A model generated the notes under the pieces. That model did no database searches. It was given only the letters and a program-made list of their open reading frames with translations, and had not been told where the DNA came from. A stretch of DNA of 64,000 bases, from assembly GCF_900142845.1 (NCBI RefSeq), contig NZ_FSRU01000002.1:1674001-1738000 (forward strand). The letters are read 5' to 3'. This stretch comes from Paraburkholderia phenazinium (GTDB lineage Bacteria; Pseudomonadota; Gammaproteobacteria; Burkholderiales; Burkholderiaceae). Shown piece by piece: positions 45,996 to 54,590 of the stretch; within the stretch, counting starts at the first letter, position 1; every line of letters begins with the position of its first letter. Position numbers and translations under genes: made by a program.

Positions 45996-47032
45996 GACGC
46001 GGTACTCGCTACGGGGTTAGCGGCATGAAGCGGCTGGGGCGCGTGCGGGGCTTGTGGAAGTTGCGGAGGTTGCGCGACCGGCGTCGCGGCCGGTGCATGC
46101 GGCGCCTGCGATGCCGCTGCGGCCTGCCCCTGGGTGGCTTCGTTACGCGAGACGGCCTGCGTCACATGACTGCCCGGCGCCACATCCTGGGTGAGCCACA
46201 CGTTACCGCCGATCACCGAGCCGCGCCCGAGCGTCACGCGGCCCAGAATGGTTGCGCCCGCATAGATCACCACGTCGTCCTCGACGATCGGATGGCGCGC
46301 AAGCCCCTTCTCCAGATGGCCCGCGGCATTGCGCGGAAACCGCTTGGCGCCGAGCGTCACGGCCTGATAGACGCGTACCCGCTGGCCGATCACGGCGGTT
46401 TCGCCGATCACCACCCCCGTGCCGTGATCGATAAAGAACCCAGCGCCGATCTGCGCGCCCGGGTGAATGTCGATCCCGGTCGCGGCATGCGCATGTTCGG
46501 CGACGATGCGTGCGAGCAGAGGCAATTCGAGCCGGTAGAGCTCATGCGCGAGACGGTGATGAATCATCGCGAGAATGCCGGGATAGCACAGCAGCACTTC
46601 GTCGACGCTGCCCGCCGCGGGATCGCCGTGAAAGGCGGCCAGCACGTCGCTGTCGAGCAGGCTGCGAATCTCCGGCAGCCGCGCGGCAAACTGGCGGACC
46701 GCGTGACTCGCCTGCGCCTCGATGAACTCGTCGGCGCGCGCATGATGGCGCGCCTTGTAGTTCAACTCGAGACGCGCCTGGCCAAGCAGCGCATGCAGCG
46801 CGGAATCCAGCGCATTCGCCACATAGAAGTTTTCGCTTTCCTGGCGCAGATCGGGCGGCCCAAGGCGCATCGGAAACAGCACGCCCTTGAGCGTATCGAC
46901 GATCCCGGCTAGCGCCTCGCGCGCCGGCAGGTCGCGCCCGCCGGGTTCGAGGGAGCGCTTTTGCACTTCGCGCCAGCTTTGGCGCACTGTTTGAAGCGAT
47001 TGAACGATATCGTCAATGTCGAATACAGCCAC
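45992..47032 (-). CDS. Serine O-acetyltransferase (EpsC/CysE type) with Pro/Ala tail
   Basis: A 346-residue enzyme that makes O-acetylserine, the acceptor for sulfide in cysteine synthesis. An N-terminal helical domain runs to about residue 190. The left-handed beta-helix follows: HPGAQIGAGFFIDHGTGVV holds the active-site His, then GETAVIGQRVRVYQ and GATILGRVTLGRGSVIG. The last 45 or so residues form a Pro/Ala/Gln-rich tail with two copies of QAPHAP, unusual for the family. It is the second gene of the operon, 33 bp after the rhodanese gene. Its product can refill the cysteine pool used by the encapsulated desulfurase. Confidence 0.92.
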   Translation of the reverse strand: MAVFDIDDIVQSLQTVRQSWREVQKRSLEPGGRDLPAREALAGIVDTLKGVLFPMRLGPPDLRQESENFYVANALDSALHALLGQARLELNYKARHHARADEFIEAQASHAVRQFAARLPEIRSLLDSDVLAAFHGDPAAGSVDEVLLCYPGILAMIHHRLAHELYRLELPLLARIVAEHAHAATGIDIHPGAQIGAGFFIDHGTGVVIGETAVIGQRVRVYQAVTLGAKRFPRNAAGHLEKGLARHPIVEDDVVIYAGATILGRVTLGRGSVIGGNVWLTQDVAPGSHVTQAVSRNEATQGQAAAASQAPHAPAATPVAQPPQLPQAPHAPQPLHAANPVASTAS

Positions 47033-47065
47033 AGTCAGTGCTCCCCGTCCTGATGATGAAACCAG

Positions 47066-47533
47066 CTAGTCCTGCTGCCACGGCAAGCCGTGGAAACGCC
47101 AGCCGTTCTGGCGGCCGCGCTGTTGCTGCGCGTCCAGTTCGCCTTCGAATCCTTCCAGCACGTTGAAGACCTGCGTGAGACCGGCCTTCGCGGCCGCCTC
47201 GGCGGCCAGCGCCGAACGGTTGCCGCTGCGGCACAGCAGCAGCACCACGGCCTCCTTGCCGGTCTTCGCTTCGAGTTCGCGGGCAAAGCGCGGATTGCGG
47301 GTCAAGCTCGTGCCGGTCGCCCAGGCCACGTGCAGACTGTCAGGCACATAACCCACGAACTTGCGCTCTTCGGCCGTGCGCACGTCGACCAGCAACGCCT
47401 CGCCCGCTGAAAACAACGCCCACGCGTCCTGCGGGGAAATCCCGCCCGCGTAGGGCAAACCCGCCGCTGCCGCGGCTTCGCGCGCCGTTGCCAGCGCCGC
47501 GTGTGTGCTTCGTTCTGCCAATGCAACCGTCAT
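47066..47533 (-). CDS. Single-domain rhodanese-like sulfurtransferase
   Basis: A 155-residue cytoplasmic rhodanese domain. The catalytic Cys101 lies in the six-residue loop CRSGNRS; LLVDVRTAEERKFVGYVPDS (about 47-66) is the usual CH2A-like segment. Single-domain rhodaneses carry persulfide sulfur between enzymes or to acceptors. It is the first gene of the encapsulin operon, with an AAGGAG ribosome binding site before the ATG at 47533. It may accept sulfur from the desulfurase or mobilise stored sulfur. Confidence 0.93.
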   Translation of the reverse strand: MTVALAERSTHAALATAREAAAAAGLPYAGGISPQDAWALFSAGEALLVDVRTAEERKFVGYVPDSLHVAWATGTSLTRNPRFARELEAKTGKEAVVLLLCRSGNRSALAAEAAAKAGLTQVFNVLEGFEGELDAQQQRGRQNGWRFHGLPWQQD

Positions 47534-47559
47534 GACGTCTCCTTGCTCATCCGTCTTGC

Positions 47560-47583
47560 CCGTCCGGTTTCCACACCGGACGG
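47560..47583. repeat. Inverted repeat in the leader of the rhodanese gene
   Basis: CCGTCCGG (47560-47567) and CCGGACGG (47576-47583), 8-bp perfect dyad, 8-nt loop, about 27 bp before the rhodanese start codon. It may be a leader hairpin, an operator, or the terminator remnant of the SfnB-like gene. Confidence 0.5.
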
Positions 47584-47711
47584 AGGGGCTGGCCAGGCAC
47601 TGCGAACGCTTGAGCGTCGCCGCCTATAGCCATCAAAACGTACTATGCGAGCGCGCCATCGAAAGCAGAACCAATAAAATCTGATTTCTAAAGAAGCACG
47701 ATGATGGATGC

Positions 47712-48986
47712 TCAAGCAGCTAAAGGCGTATCCGCACCCTGCCCCTCGATTTCCACGCTGGTGTGCGCGAGGCTGAAACGCTCGTTCGGCGGCGTGCCGT
47801 TCAGGTGGAAAGCGCCGATCGCGGCTTCGCGCTGAATCGCCGGGTTATGCGAGGCGATCACGCGGGCATTGCGCCAGTGGCGATCGAGCCGCAGCGTCTC
47901 GCTGGTGGCCGATGCACCGCCCACTTCGAACAGGAGCGTGGCGGCCTCCAGCGCCTGACCGATCACCACCTGCTGCGCCTGCCACGCTTCGATGTCGAGC
48001 GCGAAGTAGTCCTGCGTTTGCGCGCGCCCGGCCAAACGGTCCTGATAGATCCTCTCGAGCGAGCGCGCCACCGCTTCCACGACGCTTTCAGCGGCGTAAG
48101 CCAGACTCGCGAGACGGCCTATCACGCGCTGGGTTAACGGGTTGTCGCGCGGGCTCGAACGGCCCGGTACGCCGAAGGTGCGCGTGCGGCCCTGCGCAAA
48201 CGCCACACCGTCGCGCAATACCGCGCGTGCGACGCCGGCGAGCGTCGCCAGATGCACGGTCTGATAGAACGCGGGTTGCGAAGTATTGCGTTTTGGCTCC
48301 GAGCCCTTGTAGCGCAGCAGGAACTGCTCGTCTGGCACCTCGACCTGATCGAAGCGCGTCGTGCCGCTCGCAGTAAGGCGCTGGCCGAAACCGTCCCAGT
48401 CGTCCAGACGCGTGACGCCTCGCGCGTCGCCTCGTACCAGCACGCGCACGTCGTCGGTGCCGTCGTGCGCCGCCACGTCGATCCAGTCGGCGTACAGGCT
48501 GCCGGTGCTGTAGTACTTCTCGCCATTCAGGCGCCAGCCTTCGGCCGCCCGTTGCAGGGTCACCGAGTTGTGCGTGGCGCCGGTACGCTCCGAGATCGCC
48601 GCGCCGACCAGTTCGCCCGCTGCGATCTTCGTGAGCCAGCGTTCGCGCGCGGCTTCGTCGTCGCGTTCGAGACTGCCTTCGATAAAGCCGAAATTCAGCC
48701 GCAGGATCTGCGGCAGATTCGAGTCCGCTTCGCCGAGGCGCGTGAGGAGCCGGAAGAACTGCGGCAACGTCGCGCCGCCTCCACCGTAACGGCGCGGCAC
48801 ACGCAATGCGGTAAAGCCCGCATCCTTTAACCATTGCACCGGCTCGTGCGCCAGTTCGCGCTTCTGCTCGCGCTCGACGCTGCCCGCCGCGATGCGCTCG
48901 AACACCGGCGCGAAACGCGCGTCGAGTTCGGCATCCGTAGGTGCCGTGTGCGCCGCGTCGTCGGCTGGGGTGTGCTGGGTTGTCAT
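47712..48986 (-). CDS. SfnB/DszC-like flavin monooxygenase (acyl-CoA dehydrogenase fold)
   Basis: A 424-residue protein with the acyl-CoA dehydrogenase fold but the signature of sulfur-acquisition monooxygenases (SfnB, DszC). Helical N-domain with RVPRRYGGGGATLPQFF; beta domain with SERTGATHNSVTLQR and LNGEKYYSTGSLYADWI; C-terminal helices with GGASATSETLRLDRHWRNAR. These enzymes use reduced flavin and oxygen on sulfides or sulfones instead of acyl-CoA. The ATG at 48986 has GGTGGAGC upstream. The gene is 178 bp upstream of the rhodanese gene, same strand; read-through into the encapsulin operon is possible. Confidence 0.85.
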   Translation of the reverse strand: MTTQHTPADDAAHTAPTDAELDARFAPVFERIAAGSVEREQKRELAHEPVQWLKDAGFTALRVPRRYGGGGATLPQFFRLLTRLGEADSNLPQILRLNFGFIEGSLERDDEAARERWLTKIAAGELVGAAISERTGATHNSVTLQRAAEGWRLNGEKYYSTGSLYADWIDVAAHDGTDDVRVLVRGDARGVTRLDDWDGFGQRLTASGTTRFDQVEVPDEQFLLRYKGSEPKRNTSQPAFYQTVHLATLAGVARAVLRDGVAFAQGRTRTFGVPGRSSPRDNPLTQRVIGRLASLAYAAESVVEAVARSLERIYQDRLAGRAQTQDYFALDIEAWQAQQVVIGQALEAATLLFEVGGASATSETLRLDRHWRNARVIASHNPAIQREAAIGAFHLNGTPPNERFSLAHTSVEIEGQGADTPLAA

Positions 48987-49052
48987 GCGGGTGCTCCACC
49001 GGAAACGTAACAGCTCGTCAGCATAGATTTTCTGAACTGCGTCGCACAACAA

Positions 49053-49355
49053 AGAAAACTAGCTATCGATATGCGGATCGCCTGACCCGTCTTTCTCACG
49101 CATCGGCGACATCCTCCGCTGCTGCGACACGCAAATACACATCGAAACAGAATTCGCGTCGCACATCGACGATGTGGCAACACGCCGGCAAAAACACCTC
49201 AGGCAATATGCATAGCTCAAATCCTTTCTTGTCCTCACTAGTTTCGTCGACAAGAATGTCTGAGCCTCCCGTTTGCCCGGCAAAACGAAACCGCGCCGAC
49301 AGCGTCGACCGCGCACCGTTCCGGCGCGCCCTTCTCTTTAGCCCAACTCGAATCG
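49053..49355. other. Divergent intergenic region, SfnB-like gene / sulfonate importer
   Basis: About 300 bp with no supported gene. It must hold the promoters of both flanking units and contains the inverted repeat at 49226-49256. Confidence 0.4.
49226..49256. promoter_or_regulatory. Inverted repeat TTCTTGTC-N15-GACAAGAA
   Basis: A perfect 8-bp dyad with 15-nt spacing, 100 bp before the importer gene at 49356. Spacing fits a dimeric activator bound on two turns of one helix face. No matching regulator is in the window. Confidence 0.5.
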
Positions 49356-50423
49356 ATGCGATATCTTCGTTTGCTCAAGTCAGTCCTGGCGGCCGCCACG
49401 TTGTCGATAGCGGCCCTGCATGCGTATGCCGACAAGCCCACGGTCATCCGGATCGGCGTGGCGGAACAGGGCACGGGCGATCCACCGACCTTCGGCGGTT
49501 CGCCGGCGGCCACGGTGCAGATCCAGCAACTGCTCGAGAAGGAGTTCGCTGCCGACGGCATCAAGGTCGAGTGGCTGTTCTTCAAAGGTGCGGGACCTGC
49601 GGTCAACGAGGCGATCGCCGACAAGTCGCTCGACTTCGCCTTCCAGGGCGATTTGCCCGCCGTGCTGGCACGCGCCAATGGTCTGAAGACACGCATCCTG
49701 CTCGAGTCGGGCGTGCGGGTGGGCGTGAAAGTGGCCGTGCCCTCCGACTCCGACATCCACTCGATCAAGGATCTCAAGGACCGCCGCGTTTCGATCTTTC
49801 GCGGCACCAACCTGCAACTCGTCGCCGACAACGCGCTCGCCGCCAATCGCCTCGACGAGCGCGACCTGCACGTGATCAACCTCGACACCGCCAGCGCGCT
49901 TGCAGCACTCGCCTCCAAAGGCATCGACGCCTCGTTCAGCGACTATCACCTCTACAAGCTGCGCGATCAGGGTCTGGTCAGAATCGTCTACGAGTCGCAA
50001 AACGACGGACCGCAGTTCACGCGGCAATCGCATCTGCTCGTGGTCGACGATTTCGACCGCGCGCATCCGGACATCGTGCAGCGTGTCGTAACCACCTTCG
50101 TCAAAGGCGCGCTGTGGTCCTCCGATGAAGCGAACCGCGACGCCCTGTTCAAGCTGTGGGCGAGGACCGGTGTTCCGTACGCGTCGTGGCAGGCCGAGTT
50201 TGCGAATCAGCCGTTGAAATCGCGCAATTCGCCGCTCATCGATCCGTTCATCGTCGCCCGCTACAAGACGGTCGCGCAGAATGCGCTCAACCTCAAACTG
50301 ATCCGCCAGCCCATCGACGTCGACACCTGGTTCGAGCCCAGCTATCTGGACAATGCCCTGCGCACGCTGCAGCTCGATCACTACTGGACGCGCTACGACG
50401 CGGCAGGCAAGCCGCTCAGCTAA
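49356..50423 (+). CDS. Sulfonate-type ABC importer, substrate-binding protein (2)
   Basis: A 355-residue SsuA-like periplasmic protein. Signal peptide is cleaved near ALHAYADKP (residue 25). Family features: VIRIGVAEQGTGDPPTFGGSP (ligand mouth), EWLFFKGAGPAVNEAIADK, DFAFQGDLPAVLA and SIKDLKDRRVSIFRGT. It starts a five-gene set (binding protein, two permeases, ATPase, monooxygenase) that probably imports and cleaves one organosulfur compound. No clear ribosome binding site precedes the ATG. Confidence 0.87.
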   Translation: MRYLRLLKSVLAAATLSIAALHAYADKPTVIRIGVAEQGTGDPPTFGGSPAATVQIQQLLEKEFAADGIKVEWLFFKGAGPAVNEAIADKSLDFAFQGDLPAVLARANGLKTRILLESGVRVGVKVAVPSDSDIHSIKDLKDRRVSIFRGTNLQLVADNALAANRLDERDLHVINLDTASALAALASKGIDASFSDYHLYKLRDQGLVRIVYESQNDGPQFTRQSHLLVVDDFDRAHPDIVQRVVTTFVKGALWSSDEANRDALFKLWARTGVPYASWQAEFANQPLKSRNSPLIDPFIVARYKTVAQNALNLKLIRQPIDVDTWFEPSYLDNALRTLQLDHYWTRYDAAGKPLS

Positions 50424-50438
50424 CCACGGAGCGCCATC

Positions 50439-51317
50439 ATGAGCGAAACCGCGATCCCGCTTCACGGCAAAAGCGGTGAATCTGCCGAAGCCGCTGAGCG
50501 CGACGGCCACCCTGTCGCCGCACTCGCAGCGCTACGCAGGCGCGAACGTCTGCGTGCCGTGGCCTGGCACCTTGCGCCGTGGCTGCTGCCGGCGCTGCTG
50601 TTCGGACTATGGAGCATCGGCTGCGAGCGCGGCTGGATCGCACCGCAGATCTTGCCGCCGCCCGAGCGCGTCTACGAGACCTTCGTGGATCTGGCGCGCA
50701 GCGGCGACCTCCTGCATAACACGCTGGTCAGCCTGCAACGGGTGCTGGTGGGTTTCGGCATCGGGACAGTACTGGGTTTCGCGATCGGCGCCGCGCTTGG
50801 GCTATCGCCCACCCTGGAAGCGTACGTGCTGCCGAGTTTCAACGCGGTCGTCCAGGTCCCCGTGCTGGGCTGGTTGCCGTTTCTGCTCTTGCTGGTGGGC
50901 GTCGGCGAGCCGCTCAAGTACATCCTGATCGCGCATGCGGCGCTGGTGCCGGTCACGCTCAGCACGCTACAGGGCTTTCGCCAGACGCCCGCCGCACTCG
51001 ACGAAGTGGCGCGCGTCTTCGCCTATAACCGCTGGCAACGTATCGCCTATATCGTGCTGCCCGCCGCCGTGCCGACACTAGCCACCGGCGTGCGGCTCGC
51101 CTTCACCAAGGCGTGGCTTGCACTGGTGGTGGTGGAGCTGGTGGCGTCGTCGGAAGGACTCGGCTATCTGATCGTCTACGGACGGCAACTGTTCCAGCTC
51201 GATCTGGTGATGGCTGCGGTGGTCGTGGTCGGCGCCATCGGTCTGACGATGAACCGGCTGCTCGATGCGCTCGAAGCGCGTCTGCGTCGCGGACAGCCGT
51301 CCGCGTTTCGTGAGTGA
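50439..51317 (+). CDS. Sulfonate-type ABC importer permease (2A)
   Basis: A 292-residue SsuC-type permease with six helices after an N-terminal cytoplasmic tail of about 45 residues. The coupling loop reads DEVARVFAYNRWQRIAYIVLP. CGGAG precedes the ATG. It is followed by a second, diverged permease, so the transporter could be a heterodimer; related sulfonate importers use one permease gene. Confidence 0.88.
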   Translation: MSETAIPLHGKSGESAEAAERDGHPVAALAALRRRERLRAVAWHLAPWLLPALLFGLWSIGCERGWIAPQILPPPERVYETFVDLARSGDLLHNTLVSLQRVLVGFGIGTVLGFAIGAALGLSPTLEAYVLPSFNAVVQVPVLGWLPFLLLLVGVGEPLKYILIAHAALVPVTLSTLQGFRQTPAALDEVARVFAYNRWQRIAYIVLPAAVPTLATGVRLAFTKAWLALVVVELVASSEGLGYLIVYGRQLFQLDLVMAAVVVVGAIGLTMNRLLDALEARLRRGQPSAFRE

Positions 51318-51383
51318 GTGTGTGAGTGTGATCCGCGCGTGACCCGCGCCCGATCAAGCGGCCGCTATGCCAGGGAGTCCCAC

Positions 51384-52274
51384 ATGAGTCGAATTACTCC
51401 GTCGTTTCTACAGCGTGCTACCGGCAGCAAACGCCAGGGTCCACCGCCGTGTGACTGCGAAGTGCCGGTCAAACGGGAAACTACGATACGCAAACAGGCC
51501 GCCGAACCCGGCAAGCGCCGCTTCGACGCCCGCGGTCTCGTCCTGCCTATTGCGGTCATCGCACTGTGGTGGGCGATCTCCCAGGCGCATCTCGTCAAGA
51601 GCGGTCTGCTGGTAAGCCCCGGTCAGGTGCTGCAAACCGCCTGGGAGCAGATCACGAGCGGCGCGTTGCTGCGCGCGCTATCGGCCTCGCTCGCGCGCGA
51701 AGCAAGCGGCTTCGTCATCGGTACGGTAGGCGGCCTGTTGCTTGGCAGCGTACTCGGCCTGTCACGCATCGCGACGCGCCTGATCGGCCCAAGCTTCGAC
51801 ACCTTCAAGCAGATCTCGCTGTTCGCGTGGATCCCACTGATCTCCGTGTGGTTCGGCCTCGGCGACGCGGCGAAGATCGTGTTTCTCTCGCTCGCTGCGT
51901 TGCTGCCGGTCACCGCGCACACCTTCGACGGCATTCACGCGGTGCCGCGTGCGTATATCGAAGTGGCGCGCGCCTTCCGCTATTCGCGCCTGCAGATGAT
52001 CGGCTACGTCATTCTGCCCGCCGCGCTGCCTTCGATTTTCACCGGCATCTATCTCGCGTTGATCTATTCATGGCTCGCCACGCTCGGCGCTGAATATTTG
52101 CTGGTGGCCGGCAGCGGCATCGGCAATACGCTGATCGACGGCAGCGAGCAGTTCCGCATGGATCTGGTGCTGTTCGGGATCATCGTCATCGGCCTCACGG
52201 GCTGGGCGCTCAATGCTTTGGCGCGCGCAGTCGAACGCGCGGTGCTGGCGCGACGTCTGCCGGCTTCGAACTGA
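51384..52274 (+). CDS. Sulfonate-type ABC importer permease (2B)
   Basis: A 296-residue SsuC-type permease. Its coupling loop is IEVARAFRYSRLQMIGYVILP. The N-terminal 55 residues are polar and basic with a CDC pair, and precede the first helix. The ATG at 51384 is chosen for its GGGAG site; a later start (GTG about 28 codons on) would remove much of that tail and is possible. Located between permease 2A and the ATPase. Confidence 0.85.
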   Translation: MSRITPSFLQRATGSKRQGPPPCDCEVPVKRETTIRKQAAEPGKRRFDARGLVLPIAVIALWWAISQAHLVKSGLLVSPGQVLQTAWEQITSGALLRALSASLAREASGFVIGTVGGLLLGSVLGLSRIATRLIGPSFDTFKQISLFAWIPLISVWFGLGDAAKIVFLSLAALLPVTAHTFDGIHAVPRAYIEVARAFRYSRLQMIGYVILPAALPSIFTGIYLALIYSWLATLGAEYLLVAGSGIGNTLIDGSEQFRMDLVLFGIIVIGLTGWALNALARAVERAVLARRLPASN

Positions 52275-52308
52275 GCGCGCTTGCGACGCTAACATCAGGA
52301 TCTCGTTC

Positions 52309-53157
52309 ATGACCACCCCTCTCCCCGACACCATCGACATTCTGCACGTCAGCAAGCACTACGCCCAGCGCGGTGCGGCCCTGGCGGTTCTCGACGACAT
52401 TACGCTGCGGGTACGCCCCGGCGAATTCGTCAGCGTGCTCGGCTCGAGCGGATGCGGCAAGTCCACGCTGCTGCGGCTGATTGCCGGACTCGACACCGAC
52501 TACGGCGGCGAGATCCGGGTCGCCGGCGAACCGGTGCGCGACACCTCGCTGGAACGCGGCATCGTGTTTCAGGACCACCGGCTGTTTCCGTGGCTGACGG
52601 CTTCGCAGAACATCCTCGCCGCGTTGAGGAATGCGCCGCTTTCGGCGAAGGAGAAACGCGAAGCGGTGGCGGAACACATTGAACTGGTAGGCCTCGCCGG
52701 CTTCGAGCAGGCCTACCCGCATCAACTCTCAGGCGGGATGGCGCAACGCGTCGCGATTGCCCGCGGCCTCGTCAACCGGCCACGCGTGCTGCTGCTCGAC
52801 GAACCGTTCGGCGCGCTGGATGCACTCACTCGCGGCCGTCTGCAGAACGAATTACAGCGCATCTGGGAACGCGAGCGCATCACCATGATTCTGGTCACGC
52901 ACGACGTCGACGAGGCGCTTTATCTCGGCGATCGCGTGGTCACCATGGCGCCGCGTCCAGGACGCATCAAACGCGTCGTCGAGGTCGCGCTGCCGCGACC
53001 GCGCGAGCGCAGCGATCCGCGCTTCATCCGTCTGCGCGAAGAAGTCCTGGCCGATTTCGCCGAGGACGGCACGACGGCGCACCACGAAGCGGATGGCCCA
53101 CCTCCGGGCGGCCACCCGCCCAACCCGCCGATCACCGAATGGCGGCTCGCATGGTGA
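52309..53157 (+). CDS. Sulfonate-type ABC importer ATPase (2)
   Basis: A 282-residue SsuB/TauB-type ATPase: Walker A GSSGCGKST, Q-loop FQDHRLFPW, signature LSGGMAQRVAIARGL, Walker B VLLLDEPFGALD and H-loop LVTHDVDEALYLGD. A His/Pro-rich C-terminal tail of about 30 residues is unusual. It completes the transporter that starts at 49356 and lies 46 bp before the monooxygenase gene. Confidence 0.9.
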   Translation: MTTPLPDTIDILHVSKHYAQRGAALAVLDDITLRVRPGEFVSVLGSSGCGKSTLLRLIAGLDTDYGGEIRVAGEPVRDTSLERGIVFQDHRLFPWLTASQNILAALRNAPLSAKEKREAVAEHIELVGLAGFEQAYPHQLSGGMAQRVAIARGLVNRPRVLLLDEPFGALDALTRGRLQNELQRIWERERITMILVTHDVDEALYLGDRVVTMAPRPGRIKRVVEVALPRPRERSDPRFIRLREEVLADFAEDGTTAHHEADGPPPGGHPPNPPITEWRLAW

Positions 53158-53203
53158 CGCCACGCGTACCGAACCACCCCGCCTCTCATTCACGGAGCAA
53201 ACG

Positions 53204-54556
53204 ATGAGCGAACACAAGCGGCAAATCAGGCTAGGCGCATTCCTGATGGAAACCGGCCACCACATCGCCGCATGGCGTCATCCGGATACGCACGCGAGCG
53301 GCGGCCTCGATTTCGCGCACTATGCGCAACTCGCGCAGATCGCCGAGCGCGCCAGGTTCGATGCGATCTTCTTCGCCGACAGCGTCAGCGTGCGCGACAC
53401 CAACCTGCCTTCGCTCTCGCGCACCGCCCGCGCCGATCACTTCGAGCCATTGACGCTGCTGTCGGCGCTCTCGGTGGTGACGCAGCATATCGGCCTGATT
53501 GCGACTGTCTCGACCACCTTCAACGAGCCCTATAATCTCGCCCGCAAATTCGCGTCGCTCGATCATCTGAGCGGCGGCCGTTCGGGCTGGAATCTCGTCA
53601 CATCCAGTACGGAATCCGAAGCACACAATTTCAGCTTCGAACAGCACCCGGACCATGCCGTGCGCTATGAACGCGCCCGCGAGTTCTACGACGTCGTGGC
53701 CGGCCTCTGGGATAGCTGGGAAGACGATGCGTTTCTGCGCGACAAGGAGAGCGGCGTCTACTTCGATGCGGACAAGCTGCATGTGCTCAATCATCGTGGC
53801 AAGCACTTCAAGGTGCGTGGGCCGCTGAACGTCGCGCGTTCGCCGCAGGGCTGGCCGGTGGTCGTGCAGGCCGGGGCTTCCGACGCAGGCAAGGAACTCG
53901 CCGCGCAAACCGCTGAAGTCATTTTCGTCGCGCACCAGACGCTCGAAGAAGCGCAGGCGTTCTATCGCGACGTCAAGGGACGACTCGCGAAATATGGGCG
54001 CCAGCCCGAGCATCTGAAGATCATGCCGGGCATCTTTCCGGTGATTGGCCGCACCCAGGAAGAAGCGCAGGAAAAGTTCGACGCGCTGCAGGCGTTGATT
54101 CACCCCACCGTGGGCCTGTCGCTGCTGTCGAACATGTCCGGCGGTGTCGACCTTTCCCAGTATCCGGTGGACGGTCCTTTGCCTGAGCTGCCTGAGACCA
54201 ACGGCGGCAAGAGCCGTCAGCGGCTGCTGTTCGATCTCGCGCGCCGCGAGAACCTGACCATCCGCGACCTGTATCTGCGCATTGCCGGCGCTCGTGGTCA
54301 TCAACAGGTGGTAGGCACGCCGCAGAGCATTGCGGATCAGTTACAGCAGTGGTTCGAGGAAGAAGGCGCCGACGGCTTCAACATCATGTCGCCGTGGCTG
54401 CCGGGTGGACTGAGCGAGTTTGCCGAGCTCGTCGTGCCCGAACTGCAGCGGCGCGGCCTCTTCAGAACCGAGTACGAGGGACGTACGCTGCGTGACAATC
54501 TGGGGCTGCCGCGGCCGCAGAATCGTTATACGCAGCAGGCTGCCAAACAGGCCTAG
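53204..54556 (+). CDS. LLM flavin-dependent monooxygenase, NtaA/SnaA/DszA class (3)
   Basis: A 450-residue reduced-FMN monooxygenase: RLGAFLMETGHHIAAWRHP at the N-terminus, HLSGGRSGWNLVTSST, GWPVVVQAGASDAGKEL and FNIMSPWLPGGLSEFAEL. It is the last gene of the importer set that starts at 49356, so it probably acts on the imported compound and frees sulfite or another sulfur species. CGGAG precedes the ATG at 53204. It is convergent with the cystine-type importer. Confidence 0.9.
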   Translation: MSEHKRQIRLGAFLMETGHHIAAWRHPDTHASGGLDFAHYAQLAQIAERARFDAIFFADSVSVRDTNLPSLSRTARADHFEPLTLLSALSVVTQHIGLIATVSTTFNEPYNLARKFASLDHLSGGRSGWNLVTSSTESEAHNFSFEQHPDHAVRYERAREFYDVVAGLWDSWEDDAFLRDKESGVYFDADKLHVLNHRGKHFKVRGPLNVARSPQGWPVVVQAGASDAGKELAAQTAEVIFVAHQTLEEAQAFYRDVKGRLAKYGRQPEHLKIMPGIFPVIGRTQEEAQEKFDALQALIHPTVGLSLLSNMSGGVDLSQYPVDGPLPELPETNGGKSRQRLLFDLARRENLTIRDLYLRIAGARGHQQVVGTPQSIADQLQQWFEEEGADGFNIMSPWLPGGLSEFAELVVPELQRRGLFRTEYEGRTLRDNLGLPRPQNRYTQQAAKQA

Positions 54557-54590
54557 TCAATGGCCTCAGCGCGCTACACCAATTGCAGGC

